Made by a program: the position numbers and the translations under genes. The notes under the pieces were generated by a model that was given only the letters and a program-made list of their open reading frames with translations, searched no databases and was not told where the DNA came from. Below are positions 21,843 through 33,938 of a DNA stretch of 64,000 bases, in pieces. The stretch covers positions 147,068,274 through 147,132,273 of the forward strand of contig CM077115.1 of the NCBI GenBank assembly GCA_039619475.1, in the 5' to 3' direction. How positions within the stretch are numbered: the first letter of the stretch is position 1; each line of letters starts with the position of its first letter. The stretch comes from Icerya purchasi (lineage: Eukaryota > Arthropoda > Insecta > Hemiptera > Monophlebidae).

Positions 21843-24800
21843 AATTTTTAACTAAGTGTAATTGAATTTTAATTATAATTTATCAAAATAATTAATAGTG
21901 ATTCTTTCTTAATAATATAAAAAATTTCGTTTTAACATTAATAATAATAGACAAGTCGAATAATTGCTAATTCACATTAATTTGTAAAAAGAATTCCGCA
22001 CTAAAAATTGCAAAATTACTAACCTGTACCTTTTCCTCCTCTTCATTAAACTAGCTTTAGGTAACTGTGCTATTAATAAATAGTGAAAACTACAAACTAA
22101 CTATAACACATTTTTCTCCATCCACGAACACGCTTATCCTCTGTTTTTTCATTATTTATATTTACCGCTTCGCTGAACAAGTATCCAAAGTGTTTTTGTT
22201 TTTTTTTTTTCACTTAGCATTAACTAAAAATTTTACAAATATTTTCAGCTAAAATACGTCTTTATTTTTAACGTAATCTACACGCAAAAACTTTAACACG
22301 TAACGAAACAACCACATTTCGAATCTTCCCAATCATTTCGCAGTAAAAACTAAAAACGTTCGGTTTTACAAGAATAAAACGGAATGATGAGACACGGATC
22401 CAGTATTGAATATGCGCGCTATTAATTGAATCTATACAAAACAATTTTACGCTAGCTTGGCAGGGTTGCGTTAAATAATATTGTAGATGAGTAACATTAA
22501 AATTAAAATAAAAAAAATAAAACGACAAATAAAAAGGGAAAAAAAAAGAAAACTAAATACAGTGCGCACAGTTACACAGACAAATGCGTTAAAATTGAAA
22601 TTGATGGAGGATCGCGCATCCCTCCAATTCTGTGATGCTGCTTTGATTTGTCCCTTCGCTAGCAGACACATACGTGCTTAAGTATCCGGGTAAACTTCCC
22701 CATCTATCGTTAAATCGACAACCCCGACTACAAAAAAAGGAAAACGATTTTATTTTACGAAATACATTTCTAACATAGTTTATTATTGTTTTAATTTCAT
22801 AATCCACTTTTAAATCTTCAATTAGCCAGTATCTGAAGTCCTTAAATTAGTTAATTCACTTAGTTGGCTTATTCTTTAGGTTGAAAGAAACTCTATTTAT
22901 CTGGTTTTTACTTATTACGCCATAATTTTAGTTTTAAATTAGATCCAATTTAAAATGTTGCTAACCTGTTCACCCCGTCTAAAATATATTGCAGGTAATC
23001 TGCACTATATGCCAAAATAGTAGTATCATTTGTATAGCGAATGTTGATATTTTCCTGTTTATAATAATTATTCCTTTTTTTATCGATAATGCTTTCTGCA
23101 GAATATCGAGATATAAATTAAACGGAAACGGTGATAATATATACAGCCAATTTTTCTCAAAATTAGGCAAAAATAACTTATCCTTTTACAACCTGAAAAT
23201 TACTGATGAAATGAATTACGATATATTAGAAAGAACCGAGTAGTAGTGATTTTTGTATTAAAATAAGTCGACAAGAAATAAGATGTGTTTTGAAAAAATG
23301 TATAAAATCTTAACCATTAAGGCAGAATCGAACAAACCATTTTTATTTTTAGTGTAATTATTGTAATTGTTTTAAAATATATCACATAAAGTCAGAATAG
23401 AATATATTTTGTACTTTCAAAAAACATTTCAAAGGGTGAAAATAATTTTACTAAAATAACAAATTCTAATATATTATTTAAAAATTCGAAAAATTAACGC
23501 ACGCAAAAATATAGAGGTATTTCATAATAGATTTTTTTTTAACATTACGTAAAGTCGAAGGTGTTCACCAAACTTTTAAAAATTAAGTTGTTATTGGCAT
23601 TGTTGAAGCAGTGATTTTAATATAACGGAACGTGAGTTAATTCTATACCATTAAATGATCAAATTTTTAAATTGTTGAAATGCATTAATTTGTGAAACTT
23701 CACAGTATGTGATTAATTTTTTATTGAATTTTATGTAAGCGGACTACAAAAATAAAAAAAGAAGTTTTATTATTATTCCTCATATTAAGTAAATTAGTAA
23801 TAGGCTACAGGCAAATTGAAATACATTTATTTTCAAATCCGGAGGATTCAATGATAATTTTTACCTCGAATAGGTGGTATACAGAGGAATAAAAAATTTA
23901 AAATTAACGAAAATGATAAAAAAAAACCCTGGTACAGGTTATTTCAAAAAATATTAGAAAAAGGCTAATACTACTCATCTCGGTTTAACAAAAAAATTGA
24001 AAATTCCAAATTTCTTACAAAATAAAGAAAAATTTAAAACTACTTACACGTGCTAAATTTTTTTTTTTTTTTTTTGTACTTGTTTTATATTGATTTGGGT
24101 TTTATTTTTTAATTAATATATTTCCTGGTGTAAAGAAAAAATTTGGTATTTTGCTTTAGAATTTATTAAAAGATATTTAAATCTACGATTATACATAAAT
24201 CATTATTTGTTTAATTGGTGAAAAAAAATTATTCCGCGCCATATTTTATGAATGTTTTTCAACAGAGTAACTCTTCAGTAATAGTAAATTTTAGGCATTA
24301 AAAAAACAAAGTCCATTATTTGATATCGAGTATAATGGCAGATTGATTATTCACTCCTTTCAAAGTCGTTGTAACCGAATTCCACTATAAATACATATGT
24401 ACATACATTTATTGCACATACATATATATATACTTGTATATATCATAGATAAGATTTGGTAAATTTTTTGAAGAAGTAACCTTACTTATGTAAGGGGTTT
24501 TTTGGTCTAGATTCAATTGATGTTAGTCTTACTGGTCAGTAATTAACTAATTCTTATTGTGTCTGGTTAAAAAACACCGGGAAAAATAAAACAAAATAAA
24601 TAAATAAAAGTAAGAACTTTTAAGTATATACAACAAAAATAATTACTTATATTTACGAAATGATCGACTCAGTGATTCAGTAGGAGACAATTACATACAA
24701 CCAAAAATTATATAATAATCTTATTTTCTATAATGAGTTTAAAAAGTAGAACTGAAATATCTTTTTACCGGAACAAAGCAGATATAAAATACAAAGTGAG

Positions 24801-27800
24801 GAATACTTGTTGCATGACATCAAGTCCTTCAAAAACGTCAGTCTCTTGATATTGACTAGATTGAATAATGAATGATTCGTGTCTTCTCTGAAATTTAGTC
24901 TGTAAATGCCACAATGACCAGGAATAATCTAGCAAAACTTATGATCCCTGCTTGTTCAGCAGTATGTCAACACGTTTTTTTGATTTCGTAAAACATGAAT
25001 GAAAATTATAGTGCAAGTTATTAACGATGTTCTCATTAAAAAGATGCGAACGAGATATATTGAACAACGCTAGAACTCAGTGTCATCGTCGTATGCGCGG
25101 CGAGCGGAAAATCTTCCTTTTAAGCTTTACTGTACACTTCGTCACGGCTGAGGGCACTACCACCGTCAGTATATACTATGGCGGTAATTTGGCACATTGT
25201 AGGTGGATCACTGGGACGAGCAGCTTCGTATCCTAGCCGTTAAATGTTGGCAGTGCTTCGGCGTCGTCACACGTTCACGTTGTCTGCGATGAACACTGGC
25301 GAGCTGAGACTAACCGCTGATGACCGAAAGTGATAGCCAACGATAATAATTAACACGTCAAAGAGGCAATTAATGATCGCAGCAGATGGCCTGCAAAATT
25401 GGTCTTCTATGGCCGTCTGTTGTAGCGCGCGCACTGATTGCCGCGATTTCGCGCCCTGGAAAGCTTTAAACAGGGCTTGGATGATTGGCTATATCTCGTG
25501 AATCTTAAAGATCAATGTCGGGTTCGCGGTAGGAAATCTCCTCCGAGCCCCGAGTCCGTCATGTATATTTTATCGTCAGTAAAGAGGAGGAAATGCACAC
25601 CTAACTTGTCTTAAAGCGTGCTACATAAACTGCTGTTATTCCGAATAAAACCCCAACTTCTTATTTTTTTTCTTAAGAAATGTCGCGGTATAATTAGAAA
25701 AGTTTAAAAAACGTTCATATATCACAAAAATAGTGACTACCGATGTAGTAAATTCAGTAGTTATCTAAAAAATTTGGGGAAATGATTGTCGGTTATTCGG
25801 ATAATTTATACACTACGACCACTGAATTCCTTAAATAAGGCTTACGATTATACTGATACGAACAAGTAATCTTACTCGTGTACTGCTTCGTTGGCGTAGC
25901 AATTAAGACAATAAGTCTAGGTTACAAGTACTAGAATTCAATAGATAAAAACTTTGAATATTTTGATACAAAAAGCGTGGAAACGTTTAGCATCTTTTGA
26001 AGATAATATAAATGATAATTATAGACTGTTTCGTAAAACATATTCAACAGCGTTGCATCGTGAAAATTAAATATTTACCTGCGCCTCATTTCACGTTAGG
26101 AATTATTCGAATTTCTGAAAAATCAACATTTTCAAAACAAAAAAAAACAACAAAAAAACAGTAACACTCACGATGGCAGCGAAAATTGTAGATTTCCCGA
26201 ATTAAGTCAGAATATTTAAGAAATTACCGCATTTTACAACTGAATACAAAATAGCTAAATTATGATGCAATTCGCTAAAACGTTCGCATTTGATCACGTT
26301 GGCTGCAATATCTATGAACAGAGTTGTGCCCATATTTATCCTGCTTATTTTTTTACACGTGAAATAGTTTAAAATTTTCTTTTTCAAATTAATTTTTTCA
26401 CTCAAAAACATTTTTCAGTAGAACTTCCATCAAAATATAACCTTTCGTGTATCCTTATTTGCGGATAGGAGGAATTTAAATAGGATGGAACGAACGAATA
26501 TCTCATAGCAAAATGTTCGATAATAAAATCCGATATAAAAACTGCATTGCGAAAAATAGGAGAAAATATTAAATCTGAAGAGAGACTATACTTTCGACGG
26601 AAATTTAGTAAGATCCAGCATGTACGAACATTAACTGGAAATGGATTAGGACGTATTTGAGTTTTATTTTTAGATATCAGGGAATAAACTTCGAAACGGA
26701 AAATTATCTTTCGCGCGAAAATCCAAAGGATAAAATTAACGTAAAGGATAGAAATAGATACGGTCGTCCAACAGACCGTAATATGTACGACCAAACTCCA
26801 AACATGTGAATATACTTCCGAATTCAAAAATATTAGAGAAATGAAAAAAATAAAAATAATGCATCGAAAACGTAAAACTTTGTTTTTGGTAGACAATAGA
26901 AAATGTTCGAAAAATTAGTGATAAAGTTCAAAAAACGTAATTATTGCATATGAAAAACGAAAAATTTGACTTTTGCACCTGGCAATAATTGTACAAATAA
27001 TAAATTAGGTCATTTTATTGCGGATAATTTTTCAATATAATTAAACGGTCGCCTAACTTCGACAGAGATCGTGGTAAATGTTTTTATTATAAATTACAAA
27101 TTTTTCCGGTGTCATTTTAATTTCTTCGATGCAATCATTCTGATCCGAAAGATACCGTGCTAAATATTTGTCAGCGGTAATATTCAAAGTCCCAGCGTAG
27201 AAACGAATAAAAATCTTCGCATTTTAACGCCCCCTCCCCCTCCGTGTTTAAAATGTGCGAAAAACTTTTGCCAACCATCGTGATTTCCTAAAGTAAGTCA
27301 TCGGACATACGGGCTGACGTGAAAACTCTATAAGAATAAAAATAATCTAAAATAAACGGCATAGCGAAGGCTAATTATTCACATCCGTTATATTGTCACG
27401 TTAACGACGATTATGTACGTCTATCGCAAGCGGCTCTATACACCGGCAATTATTCAAAGGCCGCCGTTTTGATAAGTCCCATGAAGTATAACGGTGTTAG
27501 AATAAAATTATACCATGTTAATTATCGTAAAAGTAACAACAGCAAAAATAAGGAGAAATGCCACCATCTGCTATCGGGGCATTTAATTATAACAATACGA
27601 GATTTATAAGCATAAGGCATCATCTATCATCGTATATTAGTGGTTGATTACACTGGTCTGCAAAAAAAAAAAAAAAAAATCCTGATTTTTATGAATAATT
27701 ATCACAAAATTTCTGAATAGAAATATAGTATAAAAAATTACAAATCACGTATACATTTTTTTTAATGTAATTTTTCAATAAAACCCTTTTTTTTTTTTTT

Positions 27801-27900
27801 TTTGCTTCAAATTTAAATTATATTTTTATAACTGATACAATATTAGATCAAATTTGTTACAAAACATCAAAAACCATTAGATAATCTAATTACATGCCGT
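21843..27900. other. Intergenic, AT-rich; no gene recognised
   Basis: About 6 kb after RIOK1. The open frame at 26402-26896 (minus, 164 codons) is Phe/Ile/Ser-rich without a recognisable domain and I do not call it. A GC-rich block lies at 25030-25640. A compact hairpin-bearing segment lies near 22600-22680. Confidence 0.6.
25030..25640. other. GC-rich block, possible retroelement remnant
   Basis: Stands out from the AT-rich flanks by CpG-rich sequence such as GTTGTAGCGCGCGCACTG. The stretch TGTTGTAGCGCGCG.. to ..CCGAATAAAACCCCAACTTC has the look of a solo LTR of gypsy type (TGT start, AATAAA-like signal near the end). No second LTR or clear target duplication was seen, so this is only a suggestion. 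Confidence 0.25.
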
Positions 27901-27910
27901 TAATAGTATT

Positions 27911-29260
27911 TCACTTTTTGTGTTTTCTTCCTTTTCGAATTTTTTCTATCGGAGTTTCGCGACGAATTGACCAACAAAAATCGGCAAGCATTGCTTCTAA
28001 CCATTTCCCGTTGTAGCGTCTCTCTATGTGCACTATGTCTTGATGAAACCTTTCACCATGTTCATCTGATACTGCTCCAAGATTTGCGGGGAAGAAATCT
28101 AAGTGAGAGTCTAAAAAATGAATTTTAGGGTCACGTTGCATTTCAGAGCTTTATATGCAGAAAGAAGTTCTTGGATGATTTCCTGGTAGTTTGCATTTTC
28201 TTTTTGTTTCCAAGAAAATTATGACATACTTCTACAAAAGCAGGCCATACTCCTCTTTTTTCAGCTTTATTCAACGTACTTAAAAAATTTGAGTCCTTCA
28301 TAAGCTCTCGTATTTGGGGACCTACAAAGATTCTTTCTTTCAATTTCGCGTTGCTGATTCGATGGAATTTGATTTTGAGGTATTGAAAACCTTCACCATC
28401 TCGGTTCATGGCTTTTACAAAATTTTTCATAAGACTCAGCTTTATATGGAGTGGTGGTAAAAAAAAAACTTTTTCACTTTGAACTAAAGGTTCTTCCTTT
28501 TTTGACTCCAGGCATCAAACTCGCTCTTTTTGGCCAATTTTTTACTACGTAGTGCTTATCTCTTGCGCGACTGTCCCACTCGCATAAAAAACAACAGAAT
28601 TTTGTGTATCCTCCTTACAATCCAGTTAGCATTACTACAACCATTAGATCAACACAGATGTTCCACATATACTGTAAATATTGAATTTTTTTCAATAACT
28701 TCATATTTCCGTAATTTTCTTTCATGTTTGTTGCATGTACTAGGAGAATTAAAGGATATTTATTGCAATTGTGAAGTAATACAGCTTTTAAACTGATTTT
28801 GGACGAATCAATAAAAGTCCCCATTCCCCTCCGGTCCTTCGGGAAAACCCATTTCTTGTAGAAGTTCTTTAGCATCATTACAAAATACCAAATCACTCTC
28901 TTTGGTGACATAACTCATAAAATCTTCTTGTCTGTTACGAAAATATGAGACCTTCGTATTTTTATCTAGCAAATTCCATGGTAATTTTGATCCGAGAAGT
29001 TGAGCCCTAGATTTTGAGAGTCCTAAATCGCGAACAAAGTCATTCAAATCAGATTGCGTAAGAAGACGAGGTTTTCTTAAGTCTGTATATAACGATGAAG
29101 AAGCAGAGGAAATACTCGATTGACTAAGTATAGGATAATCTGATATCGTTCTTTCTCTTTCTGTCAGTGCGAGTCGCTTTCTGTGTATACAAATACGATC
29201 TGAACTGAACAGAGCACCGTTAATACAAGAACGGCAGACAAAATATGTATAATTTTGAGC
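27911..29260 (-). pseudogene. Transposase-like protein pseudogene (GERFHQDI family), copy 1
   Basis: The minus strand, across a few frames, gives one long protein in order: a Cys pair (YFVCRSCINGALF), KPRLLTQSDLNDFVRDLGLS, AQLLGSKLPWNLL, ESDLVFCNDAKELLQEMGF, FIDSSKISLKAVLLHNCNKY, NICVDLMVV where the family has GDLK, then after a stop GGYTKFCCFLCEWDSRARDK, HYVVKNWPKR, PLHIKLSLMKNFVKAMNRDG, RIFVGPQIRELM, KIHFLDSHLDFFPANLGAVS and DEHGERFHQDI, ending in a Lys-rich tail. I know this as a multi-copy uncharacterised family of arthropods and cnidarians. The spaced Asp, Asp and Glu plus CxxC recall an RNase-H-fold DDE transposase; that is inference. The copy is dead: frameshifts near 28143, 28450 and 28808, one TAA, and loss of the G-D motif. 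Confidence 0.75.
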
Positions 29261-30052
29261 TATTAAAAAAACAACATTTTAAATAAATATATACGTGATA
29301 GCAAAAAATGGAACGAAAATCTGGATTCAGCACGTTAAACTCCTCATATTCATCAATTTTTATTTAAAGAAGGATTTCGTTGCAGACCAGTGTTATCGGA
29401 TGTTGGTGTTTATGATTTTTTTCTCTCTCTGATAGCTAATATTTACTGCTATACTCCTTTTAATCACATGCGGATGATCTTTTATCCAACTCATCCGTGT
29501 CTTTTTCTATCTTCACAAATATATCTAAGCATATACACGTGCATAAATGTGTACGAGAAAGTGTTCGCATTAAATGACACCATTATCTTTCCTTTCCAGC
29601 ATTAAATCTTCCAACCAGTTATGAGGAAATAATGATTTGGTTTGAAATTAATATTCGTTGACCCCGGAATTCGTATGCCTGCGGTACCTCGCGTTTTCCG
29701 GCACTTTTTAGAAGAATGATAAATTTAGCAATAATTTCTACGCCGCGTGTGATCACAGTTTGCTCGGCGTACGTAGCTATTTCATTTTTCAGCGGTTTTT
29801 AAATAATATTCTTCAGATTTGCGTCGATAGATTAATTAATTAACCGTGAAAACAACAATTGTTTAGTATCGTCACTTTAGGTTGTTTTTTTTTTGAAAGA
29901 CAAGAACAATAAGGTGTGTTTTATAAAAATTAAATCCCTAAAAAAAGAAGCAAATGTTAGATACAGAGATTTAAGTACCACTACAAATTATTAATCCGTT
30001 AGCTTTGCACTCTCTTATTATAAAGTACGCAATAAGTAAACTAAATTTCCAT

Positions 30053-30310
30053 ACCCATGATAAGGTTTTGTGGATTATGAAGTTAAGCTTTTCATAATGT
30101 ACTTAAGGATGTAATGAATCTAAAAAGAGAATATTGGGGAAAGTTCCTTTCTCGTGAGATTTTAATTTCTGAGATTTCTCTAGTATAACCAATATTCAAT
30201 TTCACAGATTAGCTATTAATTTGGGAGCGACTTGGATAACGAGACGACTCCCGAAAATCCATGATACTTGCCTGGTTTGGTAGCCAAGTACCTTAACTAT
30301 TTGGCTACCC
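30053..30310 (-). repeat. tRNA-like SINE, copy 1
   Basis: Read on the minus strand it begins GGGTAGCCAAATAGTTAAGG, resembling a tRNA Leu/Ser A-box region, followed by TACTTGGCTACCAAACCAGG and a degraded B-box TTTTCGGGAGTC, then TCGTCTCGTTATCC and CAAGTCGCTCCCA. The body ends CTTAACTTCATAATCCACAA. The same blocks occur in the same order in the copy at 31488-31728. Confidence 0.6.
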
Positions 30311-31487
30311 AGAATAGCAACGGGTTGAATTTTTTTAATGTAAAGATAGCAGGAACTACATATTTATTCTCTCTTGTGTTCCTAATGAAGGTAAACTCCC
30401 GTCCCGCGCATATACATTCCGATGGGTAATATTTTTTTCGTTTGAAATATTAATCACATGCGCGTTTTAAAATCATTTAACTTGTTTAGTATAAAACGGA
30501 TCCCAAAGCTTGCATTAAGAATTCTAATTATTTACTTTCACCGGTCAAGATGAATAATTTTTCAACTATCCGACTTTTACGGGTCAAGCCAAGTAACGGG
30601 ACATCCCCCCAATAATACATTTTCGGCATATTTTAAAAATATCGTAAACCAAAAAATACAGGAAAATGAATTTGAGGGTCGACTACTTTATTAGGTCAAA
30701 AAAAAAAAAAAAAAAGGATTTTTTTTTTCTTCATAAATCACCTCTAAAACTTACGGAGAATACGCGGATAAAAGGATTGTTCAAATTTCGATGTCGTTAT
30801 AAAGTTACGGGCGTAAAACAGCGCTGATAGTTATTTTCGTATAATACGTTTTCAAACTTTTAAACGCGTTTTTCTCAAAACAGTGTTTTCAAAAACGATG
30901 CCCGTAATATTTCAAAAACAATTTTCATTGATTTCGCTGAAATTTTGCAAAAAAAATCTTCTGTATATGTCTAGTTTTCGCCTAAACTAGAATAATTAAC
31001 ATATGTGTTATATGTTTTTTTTTAAAAACTTAAATGTCAAAAAAATGCCGAAAAATGAATTTTTTTTCAAAACGTTGGCAAAAATTGAAATTTTAATATT
31101 TCTATTTGATTCTAGTATTCACGGATTAAGAGGGTATTTTTATTTATTTTTTTTTATGATGAACTGGAGATTCGGAATCGTAGATACCGTTCAACAATTT
31201 TTTTTTTTTTACACAGCTGTCGTCATAAAGTTCTACAGCAGATTCTTGGCCATATATTCTCTAAATGCTCTTAAGATGTCAATAAATATGATGTAAAGGT
31301 TTCAACGAAAGTGTCATCTCCTTATGATTGCTTACAAAAATTCCCAAAAAAAGACAAAAAAAAACAGCCTCTCAAGTTGACAATCCCCATAAGAGAGTAC
31401 ACGTGTACTTTTTCATTTTCGTTTCGGTCAATGTGAAAATAACACACCCGATGAGTTCCAACAGAGTAAGTAAAGTAAGTCCCATAT

Positions 31488-31728
31488 ATCTTTGATAAAA
31501 TATTATGGATTGTGAAGTTAAGGTTCACAGTGTACTAAACCCTACTACACAGCACTAATGAGAGTAGGGAGGGGGGGGTAGTTCCCTTCTCCCTCAGCAG
31601 CCGCTTTTATTTTCCCAGATTTCTTTGGTACCCAATTATTTCAGACACATCTGGGAGCGATTTGCAACCGGAACGAGACAAGTCTCGACCCCGTATCCTC
31701 TGATTTAGTAGCCGAGCACCTTAATACT
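31488..31728 (-). repeat. tRNA-like SINE, copy 2
   Basis: The minus strand reads TTAAGGTGCTCGGCTACTAA, then AGAGGATACGG and a B-box-like GGGTCGAGACTTG, then TCTCGTTCCGG, AAATCGCTCCCAGAT, a C-rich stretch ACTACCCCCCCTCC, and ends CTTAACTTCACAATCCATAA. The B-box is better preserved than in copy 1. Both copies are on the same strand about 1.4 kb apart. Confidence 0.6.
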
Positions 31729-33901
31729 AAAGATATTTATTTTAAATAACATAATTGGTATATGTAAAATTTTCTCGACAATTCTACACCGCAAAGTATT
31801 TAGTTTTACAGAGATGGTTTTATTGAAATGGGAGAAAAAAAACAATAGTTTACTTACGAAGCGACTATCGTAAATCTTTGATAAATGGATGTTTCGTATA
31901 TAACATTTAAAATGGCATACATAAATTGCTATTAGGTGTATTCTACACTTAGCTGGGAGTATTCAGTAAGAACCGTAATTGTGGGAAAAATCACATTTTT
32001 AATTATTTTTACTCGCCAAAAAATTGATATTCCTCAAAGTACCCTGCGCGCGATTAAACACACTTGTGCCGACAGTTTTTTTATTTTCCGAAAGCCTCTA
32101 TAAAGACACGCTATCCAAAGCCGGCTGCGATTTCAACGTCATCTACAACATCGAAAGCTTATTTTATTTTTCCATAGACAGGAACAGAAAAAAAAAAAAA
32201 AAAAAGAAAAAAGTCGCACATCAGGACGAGGAAAAAAAGGTAAACGAACATTTTGCTTTTTGTCAAAAACTGTTGAACGCGGATCGTAGAATGAGCTAAA
32301 GCATTTAGGAGTAGTCACCATTCTCGCGCATAACCATTTCCGTCACACATTTTCACGTAACATTCTCAACAGATATGAAAATTTCAATTGACCGTTTGAC
32401 TAGGAGTACTGAATCCTCTGCAAACTATTCGTATCGGAAAAACGAATCAACGTTGTTCTCTTGACGTTCGATGAAACTTGAAGCGCTGTTTCGATCTTGA
32501 CCAATTTGATGATTTCCCCGCCCAGTTGACTGTCGTTTCGTTCCCAGATCATATTCACACAGCACCAACTCCCACTTGCACCATTTTCAAGCTGGTCCTC
32601 CCAGTCACGACACGGAGTATAGCTTTTTGATCTGCCTACAATTCAAAAAAAAAATCATCGTTGATACGAGAGTTCCGCAACATTCAATTCTGAAACTTTT
32701 TCAAAAGTCCACGACGACCTCCGCAACCTGTTTCACGAACTTTTTAGACGATTTTATTATTTTTTAATGCGACCTGGCAAGGACCGCGGTTAGTTGAGTG
32801 ACATTTCTCTCCTCTTTTAAAATAAGAAAACCACTCATAAATCGGACCTTTGCCGTTTCAGCAGTGGTTTACTCTAACGAAAGACAAAATTTAACGCAGG
32901 ATCTTCGTTCTTTATGATGACTCGTTACAAAAATTTCGGAACCCGCTTTTAAAAAGAATTGAAAAAGGAAGCACAAGTGAAACGCCGAATAAACAGCATA
33001 AAACTGTATACCGCACGTGCTATATTATCGCAGTATAATTGATGCTGGTTACTTTTAGAGGTGTAACTTCTCGTATGTGTTGTCGAAGATAAATATTTTG
33101 CGTCAAATGAAAACAGATATTTTTTAATAATTATAATCGTGGGTGGGGTGGCGGTACTTTTATGAAAATCCTAACTTGCATAATAAAATCCTTTCACCAA
33201 AGACATCATTAATCGTTGCTTAAAAACTAATTTATCAGAATCGCACAACTGCATTATAATTAAAAGTTTTTGTTTTTGAAAACTATCTCGAAGTAATTTT
33301 TCGTAATCAAGTGTCGTCTGATATCGAATATATATATATATATTTAACTGCCGAAATTTGAAAGCGTACTCGGCATTTAAATGCGTATTAATCGTATTAT
33401 CGCAAGAATCGAATATCAAAGAATGCATTGCTATTTCATACATTCCGCCACCGTATCTACATTGAAAAATTTATTATTTTACTGTTTTTTTTTTTTTTTG
33501 GTTCACTTAAATACTGCACACTTTAATAAGTACTGTTTGACGGAAGCGTAGTAATAACAAAATTTTATAGACTATTCTTACCGAAGCTAAAGATAGTTTT
33601 GGCAACATCAATAAAACACTGTTCATCGGATTCCACACTGTAAACTTTAACGTAAATTCACATCTGTAGTCCTCTGCTTATTATCCTGAAGTGTTATTAC
33701 TTGGAAAATATTTATGACCAATACTCTCCGAATTAATATCTCATTCGAATTACGTTTTTACATAATTTAACGATTAAAATGCCTTATAACAAAAAATTTC
33801 AAAAATTTAACTATCACAAAATAATTTTTCCTTTTAAATTTAAATGTTCATTTAAAAAAAAAACAAAAAACACACACAAACACGAACGACCTTAATTATT
33901 A

Positions 33902-33907
33902 TTTATT
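33902..33907 (-). terminator. Poly(A) signal candidate for the VRK gene
   Basis: TTTATT on the plus strand (AATAAA on the gene strand), about 30 bp past the stop codon. Confidence 0.5.
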
Positions 33908-33938
33908 TACATTTAAAATGCGCAATAAAAAAAAATAT

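Larger units (their letters stand above)
29261..33900. other. Intergenic, AT-rich, with a SINE pair
   Basis: No host gene recognised. Contains the two SINE copies listed separately. The open frame at 32024-32299 is interrupted by a poly-A run and has no clear domain. Poly-A at 30700-30717 and poly-T tracts are frequent. Confidence 0.6.

Noticed and set aside
25891..25945. Possible tRNA (GTTGGCGTAGCAATTAAG..)
   Set aside because: No cloverleaf stems or B-box could be formed by eye.
26402..26896. 164-codon minus-strand open frame
   Set aside because: Long for this base composition, but Phe/Ile/Ser-rich with no domain, no homologue I recognise and no supporting splice or regulatory context. 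Chance openness is likely.
32024..32299. Frame with poly-Lys stretch
   Set aside because: The Lys run is a poly-A tract; the rest has only a vague retroelement look that I could not align to any motif order.
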